Positions 1-6,797 of a stretch of DNA of 10,856 nt are shown here, one piece after another; within the stretch, counting starts at the first letter, position 1; each line of letters starts with the position of its first letter. The notes under the pieces are model-generated. The model was not told the DNA's origin and searched no databases. It worked only from the letters and a program-made list of their open reading frames with translations. Position numbers and translations under genes: made by a program. Location: contig DBOE01000078.1 in the NCBI GenBank assembly GCA_002299585.1, forward strand, positions 6,648-17,503, in the 5' to 3' direction. Origin of the DNA: Hydrogenovibrio sp. UBA654. Lineage in GTDB: Bacteria; Pseudomonadota; Gammaproteobacteria; Thiomicrospirales; Thiomicrospiraceae.

Positions 1-659
1 TTAAACGAGTTAATATTTTTTATCTCTGCCCTGGTACCCAAAGGGGTGCCTGGTTTATGAATCGAAACATTAGAGTCAACCCGAAAAGAACCTTCTTGCA
101 TATTACCATCACAAATCCCCAAATATTGAACTAGTTCATGCATTTTTTTAGCATAGGCAACCGCTTCTTTGGCTGATCGCATATCAGGTTCTGATACTAT
201 TTCCAATAGTGGTGTACCAGCACGATTTAAATCTATACCAGTTTGCCCAGGTAAAATTCCGTGGATAGATTTACCAGCATCTTCTTCAAGGTGGGCTCTA
301 GTTACCCCTATTCTTTTTATTTCACCATCTACCTCAATTTCAACCACCCCCCCCTTATCAACTATAGGATAGCTGAACTGTGAAGTTTGATAACCTTTGG
401 ATGAATCTGGATAAAAATAATTTTTACGATCAAATACCGACCTCTTGCCTATTTCTGCACCAATAGCTAAACCTAATTTTATTGCCATAGGTAAAACTGC
501 CTTATTTAAAACTGGTAGTTGCCCAGGCATTCCCAAATCTAATAAATTAGCCTGTGTATTTGGCTCTGCACCATAGACAATTGCGGAACCTGAAAATATT
601 TTTGATTTAGTGGTTAATTGTGCATGGATTTCTAAGCCAATTACTACTTGCCAAGTCAT
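1..659 (-). CDS. gatB: Asp-tRNA(Asn)/Glu-tRNA(Gln) amidotransferase subunit B, N-terminal part (cut by window edge)
   Basis: GatB binds misacylated Glu-tRNA(Gln) or Asp-tRNA(Asn), phosphorylates the attached amino acid with ATP, and uses ammonia channelled from GatA to amidate it. I translated the first 219 residues; the family is about 480 long, so the rest lies beyond base 1. Visible family motifs are VIGLEIHAQL (residues 6-15), PNTQ (33-36), DRKNYFYPD (77-85), GVTRAHLEEDAGKS (118-131), LLEIVSEPD (151-159), DGNMQEGSFRVD (184-195) and EIKNINSF (212-219). The ATG start at 659 overlaps the gatA stop by one base and has a good Shine-Dalgarno, GAGGA, 9 bases upstream on the minus strand (669-673, inside gatA). 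The loop after YFYPD reads SSKGYQTSQ, where I recall LPKGYQISQ as usual. A G8 run (coding strand) lies at 347-354. The identification is secure. Confidence 0.97.
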   Translation of the reverse strand, partial: MTWQVVIGLEIHAQLTTKSKIFSGSAIVYGAEPNTQANLLDLGMPGQLPVLNKAVLPMAIKLGLAIGAEIGKRSVFDRKNYFYPDSSKGYQTSQFSYPIVDKGGVVEIEVDGEIKRIGVTRAHLEEDAGKSIHGILPGQTGIDLNRAGTPLLEIVSEPDMRSAKEAVAYAKKMHELVQYLGICDGNMQEGSFRVDSNVSIHKPGTPLGTRAEIKNINSF

Positions 660-2113
660 TATTTATAATCCTCAGGCATTTTTTTATGCCAGTTTGTCGC
701 TTGTTGGTATTGGTGAGCTACATTTAATAGCTTTGCTTCACTATGATAATTGCCAATTAAATGTAAACCAACAGGCAAATTATTAACCTCTCCTGCAGGC
801 ACAGACATAGCAGGAATACCCGCTAAATTAACAGGGATTGTGTATAAATCCGCCAAATACATACTAATTGGATCAGACGATTTTTCACCTAGATTAAACG
901 CAGGAGTTGGGGCAACAGGGCCGACAATCACATCACATTGTGCAAAAGCTTTAGTAAAATCATCACGAACTATGCGGCGTATTTTTTGAGCTTTTAAATA
1001 GTAGGCATCATAATATCCCGCCGATAATGCATAAGCACCAACCATAATGCGGCGTTTTACTTCTGCTCCAAAACCTTCGCTGCGAGAACGCGTATATAAA
1101 TCTTCTAAATCTTGCGGATTATCACAACGATAACCATAACGCACCGCATCAAAGCGTGATAAGTTTGAAGAGGCTTCCGCTGGTGCTAATACATAATAGG
1201 CAGGAACCGCTAAGTCTTTATTAGGCAAACTAACTTCGACTATTTCTGCTCCTTGTTTTCCAAGCTGCGCTATTGCCTTATTAATAACTTCTGCTACGCC
1301 TGTATCTAAACCTTCACCAAAATATTCTTTGGGAACTCCAATTTTTAAACCTTTAATTGGCTTGTTTAAATCTGCTAGAAAATCTTGCTTGTCTAATTCT
1401 GAACTGGTCGAATCTCTATCATCAAACCCAGCCATAGCATCTAATAACCAAGCACTATCTTCTGCACTTCTGGTTATAGGTCCGCCCTGATCAAAACTTG
1501 AAGCATAAGCAATCATTCCATAACGAGAAACTGTGCCGTAAGTTGGTTTAATACCAGTAACCCCACAAAAAGAAGCTGGTTGACGAATTGATCCGCCTGT
1601 ATCTGTACCAGTGGCTAAGGGAGCAAGCCCTGCGGCAATAACTGCAGCTGCCCCACCAGAAGAACCGCCAGGTACTGCATTTAAATCCCATGGGTTTTTT
1701 GTTGCACCGTAATAACTACTTTCTGAAGAAGAACCCATCGCGAATTCATCCATATTAGTCTTGCCTAAAATAGGCATAGCACTTTCTTTAAGTTTTTCTA
1801 CTACGGTTGCATCATAGGGAGCAATAAAATTACCGAGCATTTTAGAGCCACAAGTTGTCTTCACGCCATCAACACAAAAAATATCTTTATGGGCAATTGG
1901 AATTCCTGTCAGTAATCCACCCCTGCCTTCATCTAACATCTTATCCGCTTTTTTTGCCATTTCCATAGCAAGCTCAGGAGTTACGGTAATAAATGCATTT
2001 ATTTCAGTATCAAATTTAGCAATCCTATTTAAATAATGCTGGGTTAAATCAACACTTTTTAAACTTCTACTTTTAAGCTGCGCGCTCATTTCTCCAATCG
2101 ATAAAGTATGCAT
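659..2113 (-). CDS. gatA: Asp-tRNA(Asn)/Glu-tRNA(Gln) amidotransferase subunit A (amidase-signature glutaminase)
   Basis: GatA hydrolyses glutamine and passes ammonia to GatB. It is full length at 484 residues. The amidase-signature Ser-cisSer-Lys triad is visible: Lys76 in AHKDIF, Ser151 in PGGSSGGAAA, and the nucleophile Ser175 in TGTDTGGSIRQPA. The triad spacing (75, then 24 residues) matches that recalled for Staphylococcus aureus GatA (Lys79, Ser154, Ser178). Further family motifs are GKTNMDEFAMGSS (117-129) and the C-terminal region with ALSAGYYDAYY and VGPVAPTPAF. The ATG at 2113 shares one base with the gatC stop (TAATG), so translation is probably coupled; only a weak AGGT lies upstream. 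It ends in the same TAATG arrangement with gatB. No sign of damage; the complex acts in the cytoplasm. Confidence 0.98.
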   Translation of the reverse strand: MHTLSIGEMSAQLKSRSLKSVDLTQHYLNRIAKFDTEINAFITVTPELAMEMAKKADKMLDEGRGGLLTGIPIAHKDIFCVDGVKTTCGSKMLGNFIAPYDATVVEKLKESAMPILGKTNMDEFAMGSSSESSYYGATKNPWDLNAVPGGSSGGAAAVIAAGLAPLATGTDTGGSIRQPASFCGVTGIKPTYGTVSRYGMIAYASSFDQGGPITRSAEDSAWLLDAMAGFDDRDSTSSELDKQDFLADLNKPIKGLKIGVPKEYFGEGLDTGVAEVINKAIAQLGKQGAEIVEVSLPNKDLAVPAYYVLAPAEASSNLSRFDAVRYGYRCDNPQDLEDLYTRSRSEGFGAEVKRRIMVGAYALSAGYYDAYYLKAQKIRRIVRDDFTKAFAQCDVIVGPVAPTPAFNLGEKSSDPISMYLADLYTIPVNLAGIPAMSVPAGEVNNLPVGLHLIGNYHSEAKLLNVAHQYQQATNWHKKMPEDYK

Positions 2114-2412
2114 TAATCAATTACCTGTGGCACTAAATATAAATTTTCTGCAGTGGCAGGGGCTATTTTTTGATATTTATCACGCCGACTAGTTTCGGTG
2201 ACTATATCATCTCTTAGTCGTTGTACTTGTTCTAAAGGGTGAGACATAGGTTCTATTCCATCAGTATTAACCTCTTCCATCTGTGCAAATAAGTCCAAAA
2301 TATTACTTAATTTAACCGACATCTGCTCAGCTTCTTCATCATCAATAATAAGAGCCGATAAATTAGTAATTAATTTAACCTCTGCCTTTCCTAATCGCAT
2401 TTTGCTTGACAC
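2113..2412 (-). CDS. gatC: Asp-tRNA(Asn)/Glu-tRNA(Gln) amidotransferase subunit C (GTG start)
   Basis: GatC is the small subunit that wraps around GatA and GatB and stabilises the GatCAB complex. The 99-residue product has the family pattern: a helical N-terminal half, the motif DGIEPMSHPL (51-60), RLRDD (65-69) and the C-terminal LYLVPQVI (91-98). I chose the GTG at 2412 because a strong Shine-Dalgarno (AGGAG, 2419-2423 on the minus strand) sits 6 bases upstream. The in-frame ATG at 2400 (residue 5) fits family alignments equally well but lies 18 bases from that site. It is the first gene of the operon, transcribed away from mreB. An ATG at 2417 in another frame directly abuts the Shine-Dalgarno and is not used by any long frame. 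Confidence 0.95.
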   Translation of the reverse strand: MSSKMRLGKAEVKLITNLSALIIDDEEAEQMSVKLSNILDLFAQMEEVNTDGIEPMSHPLEQVQRLRDDIVTETSRRDKYQKIAPATAENLYLVPQVID

Positions 2413-2417
2413 TTCAT

Positions 2418-2423
2418 TCTCCT
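2418..2423 (-). promoter_or_regulatory. Shine-Dalgarno of gatC, deciding a GTG start
   Basis: On the minus strand these bases read AGGAGA, an almost perfect anti-16S match, placed 5 bases before the GTG at 2412. The alternative ATG at 2400 would be 17 bases away, which is too far, so the site supports the GTG start. Confidence 0.75.
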
Positions 2424-2440
2424 AAATAACCAACCAGCAT

Positions 2441-2469
2441 AAAATACCATATTTATACAAATCTAAAAA
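2441..2469 (-). promoter_or_regulatory. candidate extended -10 promoter for gatCAB
   Basis: Read on the minus strand, 2449-2441 gives TGG TATTTT: a TGn extension directly followed by a -10 hexamer with 4 of 6 consensus bases. Seventeen bases further upstream (2469-2464) is TTTTTA, a weak -35 with 3 of 6 matches. Transcription would start near 2434, giving a leader of about 22 bases before the gatC start. In such AT-rich DNA chance matches are common, so this is only the best candidate by eye. Confidence 0.35.
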
Positions 2470-2488
2470 GGATATTAACTGTATTTAT

Positions 2489-2517
2489 TTAACTTTTTAT
2501 TACTTGTTTGTTATAGA
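2489..2517 (+). promoter_or_regulatory. candidate sigma-70 promoter for the mreB cluster
   Basis: TTAACT (2489-2494, 4 of 6 matches to TTGACA) is followed after 17 bases by TATAGA (2512-2517, 4 of 6 to TATAAT); the overlapping TAGAAT at 2514-2519 is a 5-of-6 alternative with a 19-base spacer. Either would start transcription near 2524-2526, about 40 bases ahead of mreB. It lies back to back with the candidate gatC promoter without overlapping it. Support is positional and by eye only. Confidence 0.35.
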
Positions 2518-2563
2518 ATACCTTAGTATTTAAAAATCATAATAAAAACAGGTAACTCAATCA

Positions 2564-3607
2564 ATGTTTCGTAAAATTATCGGGCTTTTCTCTAATGACC
2601 TTTCAATTGACCTAGGAACCGCAAATACACTAATTTATGTTCGTGGTAAAGGCATGGTTTTAAATGAACCTTCTGTTGTTTCTATTAGAACAAGCTCTTT
2701 AGGTGGTAACCGTTCTATTATTGCGGTTGGTGAAGCTGCCAAACTTATGCTTGGTAAAGAAAACCAAAACCTAATAACTATTAGACCCCTTAAAGATGGA
2801 GTTATTGCAGATTTTGAGGTAACTGAAAAGATGTTACAGGCATTTATTCGCAAAGTACATGAAGCAAGATTTTTTCAGCCCAGTCCAAGGGTTTTAGTTT
2901 GTGTTCCTTGTGGCTCAACTCAAGTGGAAAGAAGAGCTATTAGAGAGTCTGCCTCTGGTGCTGGTGCAAGAGAAGTATACCTTATAGAAGAGCCTATGGC
3001 AGCTGCAATTGGTGCAGGCATGCCAGTTAGTGAGGCTAGAGGGTCAATGGTAGTTGACATCGGTGGCGGTACTACCGAAGTTGCGACCCTGTCATTAAAT
3101 GGCATAGTTTGGTCTGACTCGGTAAAAGTTGGTGGTGATAAATTTGACGATGCTATAATTAAGTATGTACGCCGTAATTATGGGATGATTATTGGCGAGG
3201 TTACTGCTGAAAGAATTAAAAAAGAAATAGGTACTGCATATCATGAAATAGAACCCGCAACTCTGGAAATACACGGCAATAACATTTCTGAAGCAGTTCC
3301 AAGAAAATTCACCTTAAATAGCAATGAAGCCCTAGAAGCCCTAAAAGAACCTTTGTCTGCCATCATTGGGGCCATAAGAACCGCATTGGAGCATACGCCA
3401 CCAGAGCTTGGTTCAGACATAGCTGAACATGGTATAGTTTTAACTGGTGGAGGGGCATTATTAAGAAATATAAACATCCTTTTATCAGAAGAAACTGGCG
3501 TCCCAGTTATCATCGCTGATGACCCTTTAACTTGTGTAGCTAGAGGTGGAGGTCGAGCCTTAGAATTAATGGATAAAAAAGGTATTGATCTATTTTCTTT
3601 TGATTAA
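2564..3607 (+). CDS. mreB: rod shape-determining actin homologue MreB
   Basis: MreB is the bacterial actin that polymerises on the inner face of the cytoplasmic membrane and steers the RodA/PBP2 wall-synthesis complex, keeping cells rod-shaped. The 347-residue length equals that of the Escherichia coli protein. An N-terminal amphipathic segment (MFRKIIGLF) suits direct membrane binding. The phosphate-1 loop is DLGTANT (16-22), phosphate-2 is DIGGGTTE (165-172), the adenosine motif is LTGGGALL (293-300), and VCVPCGSTQVERRAIRESA (112-130) and YLIEEPMAAA (139-148) are typical conserved blocks. The ATG has a modest AGGT Shine-Dalgarno (2550-2553). It is the first gene of the rightward cluster and diverges from gatC. 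The N-terminus and the end segment are gammaproteobacterial in style. No oddities seen. Confidence 0.99.
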   Translation: MFRKIIGLFSNDLSIDLGTANTLIYVRGKGMVLNEPSVVSIRTSSLGGNRSIIAVGEAAKLMLGKENQNLITIRPLKDGVIADFEVTEKMLQAFIRKVHEARFFQPSPRVLVCVPCGSTQVERRAIRESASGAGAREVYLIEEPMAAAIGAGMPVSEARGSMVVDIGGGTTEVATLSLNGIVWSDSVKVGGDKFDDAIIKYVRRNYGMIIGEVTAERIKKEIGTAYHEIEPATLEIHGNNISEAVPRKFTLNSNEALEALKEPLSAIIGAIRTALEHTPPELGSDIAEHGIVLTGGGALLRNINILLSEETGVPVIIADDPLTCVARGGGRALELMDKKGIDLFSFD

Positions 3608-3619
3608 GGTTTTTTAAAA

Positions 3620-3624
3620 AGGGA
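3620..3624 (+). promoter_or_regulatory. Shine-Dalgarno supporting an AUU start for mreC
   Basis: AGGGA lies 7 bases ahead of the ATT codon at 3632, within the mreB-mreC gap. It is the only purine-rich site at proper distance from any possible start in the mreC frame. A second site, GAGGT at 3662-3666, is 19 bases from the TTG at 3686 and has no start codon at a usable distance. Confidence 0.5.
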
Positions 3625-3631
3625 ATCTGTC

Positions 3632-4471
3632 ATTAATCTAACCCAAACACCATTACAAAAAGAGGTACATAAATTTGCTCTTTATTTGAGCTTGTGTATT
3701 AGCTTAATGATGATTGATAACTCTAGCTCTATATTTGTCAACTTTAGATCCCTACTAATAACAACCCTTGAACCTATTGAAAAACTTGCCTCCTTACCAG
3801 TTAATAGTTACAAATACTTTCAACAAGATTTTACCAGCATTGCATCTTTAAAAAAAATAAATAGTGAGTTAAAAAGTGAACTTTTTTTTCTAAAGGCAAA
3901 ACAACAACGACTAAATCACTTTGAAATGGAAGTAGCTAGGCTTAATAAGCTGTTGAGAAAAGCCAGCCAGTTAAATAAATATAAAGTTAAGCTTGCAAAT
4001 ATTTCTCATTACAACATATCAGTTTATTCTCATTTTGTGTCCATTAACAAAGGATATTCAGATGGAGTAGAAAAAAATCAAGCGGTAATTGATGCTTATG
4101 GGTTATTGGGAATAGTTACCCAAACCACCCCCTCAACTGCAAAAGTACAGCTAATAACTGATACTGAAATACAAGTTCCCGTAAGAATACAAAGAACAGG
4201 GCAAAGAGGGATTATAAAAGGGTTTAGCAAAGATTTACTTTATTTACAGTTTATTTCTAACTCTAGCTCCGTTGAGTTAGGAGATATAATAGAAACTTCT
4301 GGTTTAGCAAACACATATCCTAAAGGATACCCAGTAGCAAAAATTAGCCAAATAAAAACATTAAAAGATCAACCTTATTTTAGTATTTTCGCAACCCCTA
4401 TTGCTAAAGTTTATCAGGCAGAAAACATATTAATTATTTCTAAAAAACTAAAAAAAGTAAAGATACAATAA
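3632..4471 (+). CDS. mreC: rod shape-determining protein MreC, probable ATT (AUU) start
   Basis: MreC is a bitopic inner-membrane protein whose periplasmic part contacts and activates PBP2 within the elongation complex. With the proposed start it has 279 residues: a membrane helix (about 14-28), a coiled coil (about 74-112, rich in K, E and L), and the two beta-barrel MreC domain with VSINKGYSDGV (136-146), GLLGIV (157-162), GDIIETSGL (217-225) and YPKGYPVA (229-236). It ends soon after the domain, without the Pro-rich tail of the E. coli protein. There is no ATG or GTG in frame between the mreB stop and the membrane helix. A TTG at 3686 would cut off most of the helix and has no well-placed Shine-Dalgarno. 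The ATT at 3632, 24 bases after mreB, has AGGGA at 7 bases. The family call is firm; the start is inferred. A8 and T8 runs occur at 3850-3857 and 3882-3889. Confidence 0.93.
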   Translation: MNLTQTPLQKEVHKFALYLSLCISLMMIDNSSSIFVNFRSLLITTLEPIEKLASLPVNSYKYFQQDFTSIASLKKINSELKSELFFLKAKQQRLNHFEMEVARLNKLLRKASQLNKYKVKLANISHYNISVYSHFVSINKGYSDGVEKNQAVIDAYGLLGIVTQTTPSTAKVQLITDTEIQVPVRIQRTGQRGIIKGFSKDLLYLQFISNSSSVELGDIIETSGLANTYPKGYPVAKISQIKTLKDQPYFSIFATPIAKVYQAENILIISKKLKKVKIQ

Positions 4472-4472
4472 T

Positions 4473-4970
4473 ATGGTAAATAAAATAAATACACTACAGC
4501 TTAAACAAATAAAGTGGCTAATCGCTATTAGTTATATTGTTAGTTTCTCTATAGATATAATGTTAAATATTAGCTTTACTATTACCACCACGCCATCTAT
4601 TACACTACTAATGTTGCTTTTTTGGACAACTAAACTATTAACCAATACTCATTTTGCTACTGCTTTTGTGCTTGGTATTTTTAGCGATATAGCTATAAAT
4701 TCTATTTTAGGTTCTCATGGTCTAATATTTATAATCATTACCTTTCTTATATTAAAAGTTAGGCATAGTTTTAAAGGCTATCCTAGCTGGCAACAAACAA
4801 GTCTCATTATTTTTTATCTATATATTTACCAAGTTTTCAGCTGGTTTATTCTTAACCCTAACCTTATTGATAGTGCTGTATACTATTGGCTTTCCCCTCT
4901 ATCTGCCATAATTATATGGCCAATTTTATACAAAATTATGAATTTATTTACTCATAAAAAAATTTTTTAA
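4473..4970 (+). CDS. mreD: rod shape-determining membrane protein MreD
   Basis: MreD is a small polytopic inner-membrane protein that works with MreC in the elongation complex. At 165 residues it is close to the E. coli length (162). Six hydrophobic stretches are visible, at about 14-30, 43-57, 61-78, 84-96, 109-126 and 139-156. Family hallmarks are the FW pair (50-51), GIFSDI (68-73) and LGSHGL (79-84). The ATG follows the mreC stop after one base (TAATATG) and has no recognisable Shine-Dalgarno, so it is probably translated by coupling. Sequence conservation in this family is low; position between mreC and mrdA settles the call. The gene ends in an A7T6 stretch (4956-4968) just before its stop. 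Confidence 0.95.
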   Translation: MVNKINTLQLKQIKWLIAISYIVSFSIDIMLNISFTITTTPSITLLMLLFWTTKLLTNTHFATAFVLGIFSDIAINSILGSHGLIFIIITFLILKVRHSFKGYPSWQQTSLIIFYLYIYQVFSWFILNPNLIDSAVYYWLSPLSAIIIWPILYKIMNLFTHKKIF

Positions 4971-4976
4971 ACCCTA

Positions 4977-6797
4977 ATGTTATATAAACATCGACAAGAC
5001 TCTAAAAAAGAACTAGATAAGCAAAAAAAAATATTTAGATCCCGTTTATATATTACTTTATTTTTTTCTATAGCTTTATTTATGCTTTTACTAGGCAGGA
5101 TGGCATATTTACAAATAATAAACTTTCAACAGTATTCTGACATGTCTGAGGTAAACAGAATATCTATAAACCCCATAACACCAACTAGAGGTAAAATATA
5201 CGATAGAAACAATATTATATTAGCCGATAATAAACCTATTTTTGTCCTCTCATTTGTAAAAAAAGAACTAGAAAATATTACAACATCCCTAGCAGATATT
5301 AAACAACTCTTGCCCAACATTCCCCAAAGAATTATCACCTCTTTCACAAGAAAACTTAAATCTGCCAACCAATATAAACCCCTACATCTACCCTATTCTC
5401 TATCAGAAAAAGAGGCTGCTATCTTCTCAGTAAATAGCTATAAGTTTGCTGGCATAAACCTAAATGCAAAACAAAAACGCCACTATCCCTTAAAAAAACT
5501 TGCGGCTCATGCTTTAGGTTATGTGGGAAGAATAAACCAAAAAGAAGTTAAAAGACTAAACCCCCAAGACTATCTGGGTATCGATGTAATTGGTAAACTA
5601 GGGATTGAAGAACAGTACGAAAATTTACTAAGAGGCCAGGCAGGAGTCCAGCAAGTTGAAACTAATGCTAGAGGAAAGATTATTCGTAAACTTGAAACCT
5701 TACCTGCCATCTCTGGACAAAACATTCAAATAACCATAGATGTTAAATTACAGCAATTTATTGAAAACTATTTAGGCGATAAAAAAGCTGCCATAATAGT
5801 AACCGAACCCAACTCTGGAGAGATTCTTGCCTATGTAAGCTCGCCAGGTTACGACCCAAACTTATTTATTGATGGTATTAGCCAAAAAAATTATTCCAAA
5901 CTGCTAAAAAACCCCACAAAACCACTAATAAACAGAATCTTAAACGGGCAATATCCCCCTGCTTCTACAATAAAACCTTTTATTGCTCTTGGTGCTTTAG
6001 AAAATAGAGTTATACCCTTTTATAAAGAAATATATGACCCTGGTTATTTCAAGTTTATGAATCACAAGTATAGAGACTGGAAAAAAGGGGGTCATGGTTT
6101 GGTTGATATGCAATCGGCAATAGAACAGTCTTGCGATACCTACTTCTATCAACTAGGTTTGACAATGGGTATACAAATGATTCATGATTATTTAGAACCT
6201 TTTGGTTTTGGTAAAAAAACCAATATTGACTTAAGTGGAGAATCAATAGGAATTCTACCTTCTAAACAATGGAAAAGAAAAAAGAAAAATAAAACTTGGT
6301 TTCATGGGGAAACCATTATTGTCGCTATTGGGCAGGGTTATTTTTCAACAACTCCTTTGCAACTAATAAAGGCTACTTCTATCTTAGCTAATAGAGGAAA
6401 GGTTATTACCCCACACCTACTTAAATACAGTAAAAAAGAACTAGAGCAAATCCCGATTAAAAGCATTAGAAACTGGGATAGAATTATAACTTCTATGGAA
6501 AAAGTAATGACTGGCAGACGAGGAACTGCTAGGCAATATAGTGCCAAACTAAAATATAATATGGCAGGAAAAACAGGTACTTCACAAGTATTTAGTATAG
6601 GTCAAGAGGATTCTTATGATGCCGAAACTATAAAGAACTCCCTACGAGACCATTCTCTATTTATTGGTTTTGCTCCAATAAAAAATCCGACTATCGCAAT
6701 TACCGTTATAATTGAGAACGCGACTATTAAAGCTGCATCAACGGCTATTGATATAGTTAATTTTTATCTAGATCAGCAAAATAAAGAAAGCAAATGA
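4977..6797 (+). CDS. mrdA: penicillin-binding protein 2, elongation-specific peptidoglycan D,D-transpeptidase
   Basis: PBP2 crosslinks new peptidoglycan during lateral wall growth, paired with RodA and activated by MreC. The 606-residue class B protein has a short basic cytoplasmic tail, one membrane helix (about 24-46), a pedestal domain with PTRGKIYDRN (69-78) and LGYVGRIN (180-187), and a transpeptidase domain. Active-site motifs are intact: PPASTIKPF with nucleophile Ser330 and Lys333, SCD (385-387, the PBP2 form of SxN), and KTGT (532-535). Ser330 has the same number as I recall for E. coli PBP2. The ATG follows the mreD stop by 6 bases with no clear Shine-Dalgarno, and the stop overlaps the rodA start by 4 bases. 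An A9 run lies at 5023-5031, near codon 17. Confidence 0.98.
   Translation: MLYKHRQDSKKELDKQKKIFRSRLYITLFFSIALFMLLLGRMAYLQIINFQQYSDMSEVNRISINPITPTRGKIYDRNNIILADNKPIFVLSFVKKELENITTSLADIKQLLPNIPQRIITSFTRKLKSANQYKPLHLPYSLSEKEAAIFSVNSYKFAGINLNAKQKRHYPLKKLAAHALGYVGRINQKEVKRLNPQDYLGIDVIGKLGIEEQYENLLRGQAGVQQVETNARGKIIRKLETLPAISGQNIQITIDVKLQQFIENYLGDKKAAIIVTEPNSGEILAYVSSPGYDPNLFIDGISQKNYSKLLKNPTKPLINRILNGQYPPASTIKPFIALGALENRVIPFYKEIYDPGYFKFMNHKYRDWKKGGHGLVDMQSAIEQSCDTYFYQLGLTMGIQMIHDYLEPFGFGKKTNIDLSGESIGILPSKQWKRKKKNKTWFHGETIIVAIGQGYFSTTPLQLIKATSILANRGKVITPHLLKYSKKELEQIPIKSIRNWDRIITSMEKVMTGRRGTARQYSAKLKYNMAGKTGTSQVFSIGQEDSYDAETIKNSLRDHSLFIGFAPIKNPTIAITVIIENATIKAASTAIDIVNFYLDQQNKESK
5023..5031 (+). 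repeat. A9 homopolymer tract near the 5' end of mrdA
   Basis: Nine consecutive A bases cover codons 16-19 (Gln-Lys-Lys-Ile) in the cytoplasmic tail of PBP2. A one-base slip here, in DNA or by RNA polymerase, would shift the frame at the very start of the protein. Confidence 0.9.

Noticed and set aside
169..372. 67-codon plus-strand open frame inside gatB
   Set aside because: It lies antisense to a clearly conserved gatB segment and resembles no known protein; it is a shadow frame.
2113..2400. gatC starting at the ATG at 2400
   Set aside because: The strong AGGAG site is correctly spaced for the GTG at 2412 and too far from this ATG.
3241..3513. 90-codon minus-strand open frame inside mreB
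   Set aside because: Antisense shadow of the conserved MreB C-terminal half; no motif, ribosome binding site or promoter of its own was seen.
3610..3620. T6A5 stretch after mreB as a terminator
   Set aside because: There is no stable hairpin; the flanking GG and GGG cannot pair, and it leads straight into the mreC ribosome binding site.
3686..4471. mreC starting at TTG 3686
   Set aside because: It would remove most of the membrane helix, and the nearest Shine-Dalgarno-like site (GAGGT, 3662-3666) is 19 bases away.
4956..4968. A7T6 stretch at the end of mreD as a terminator
   Set aside because: It has no GC-containing stem and lies within the last codons of mreD, with mrdA starting 6 bases after the stop.
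6129..6137. SCD in place of SxN in PBP2 as a damaged active site
   Set aside because: An Asp at this position is normal for the PBP2 subgroup, and the SxxK and KTG motifs are intact.
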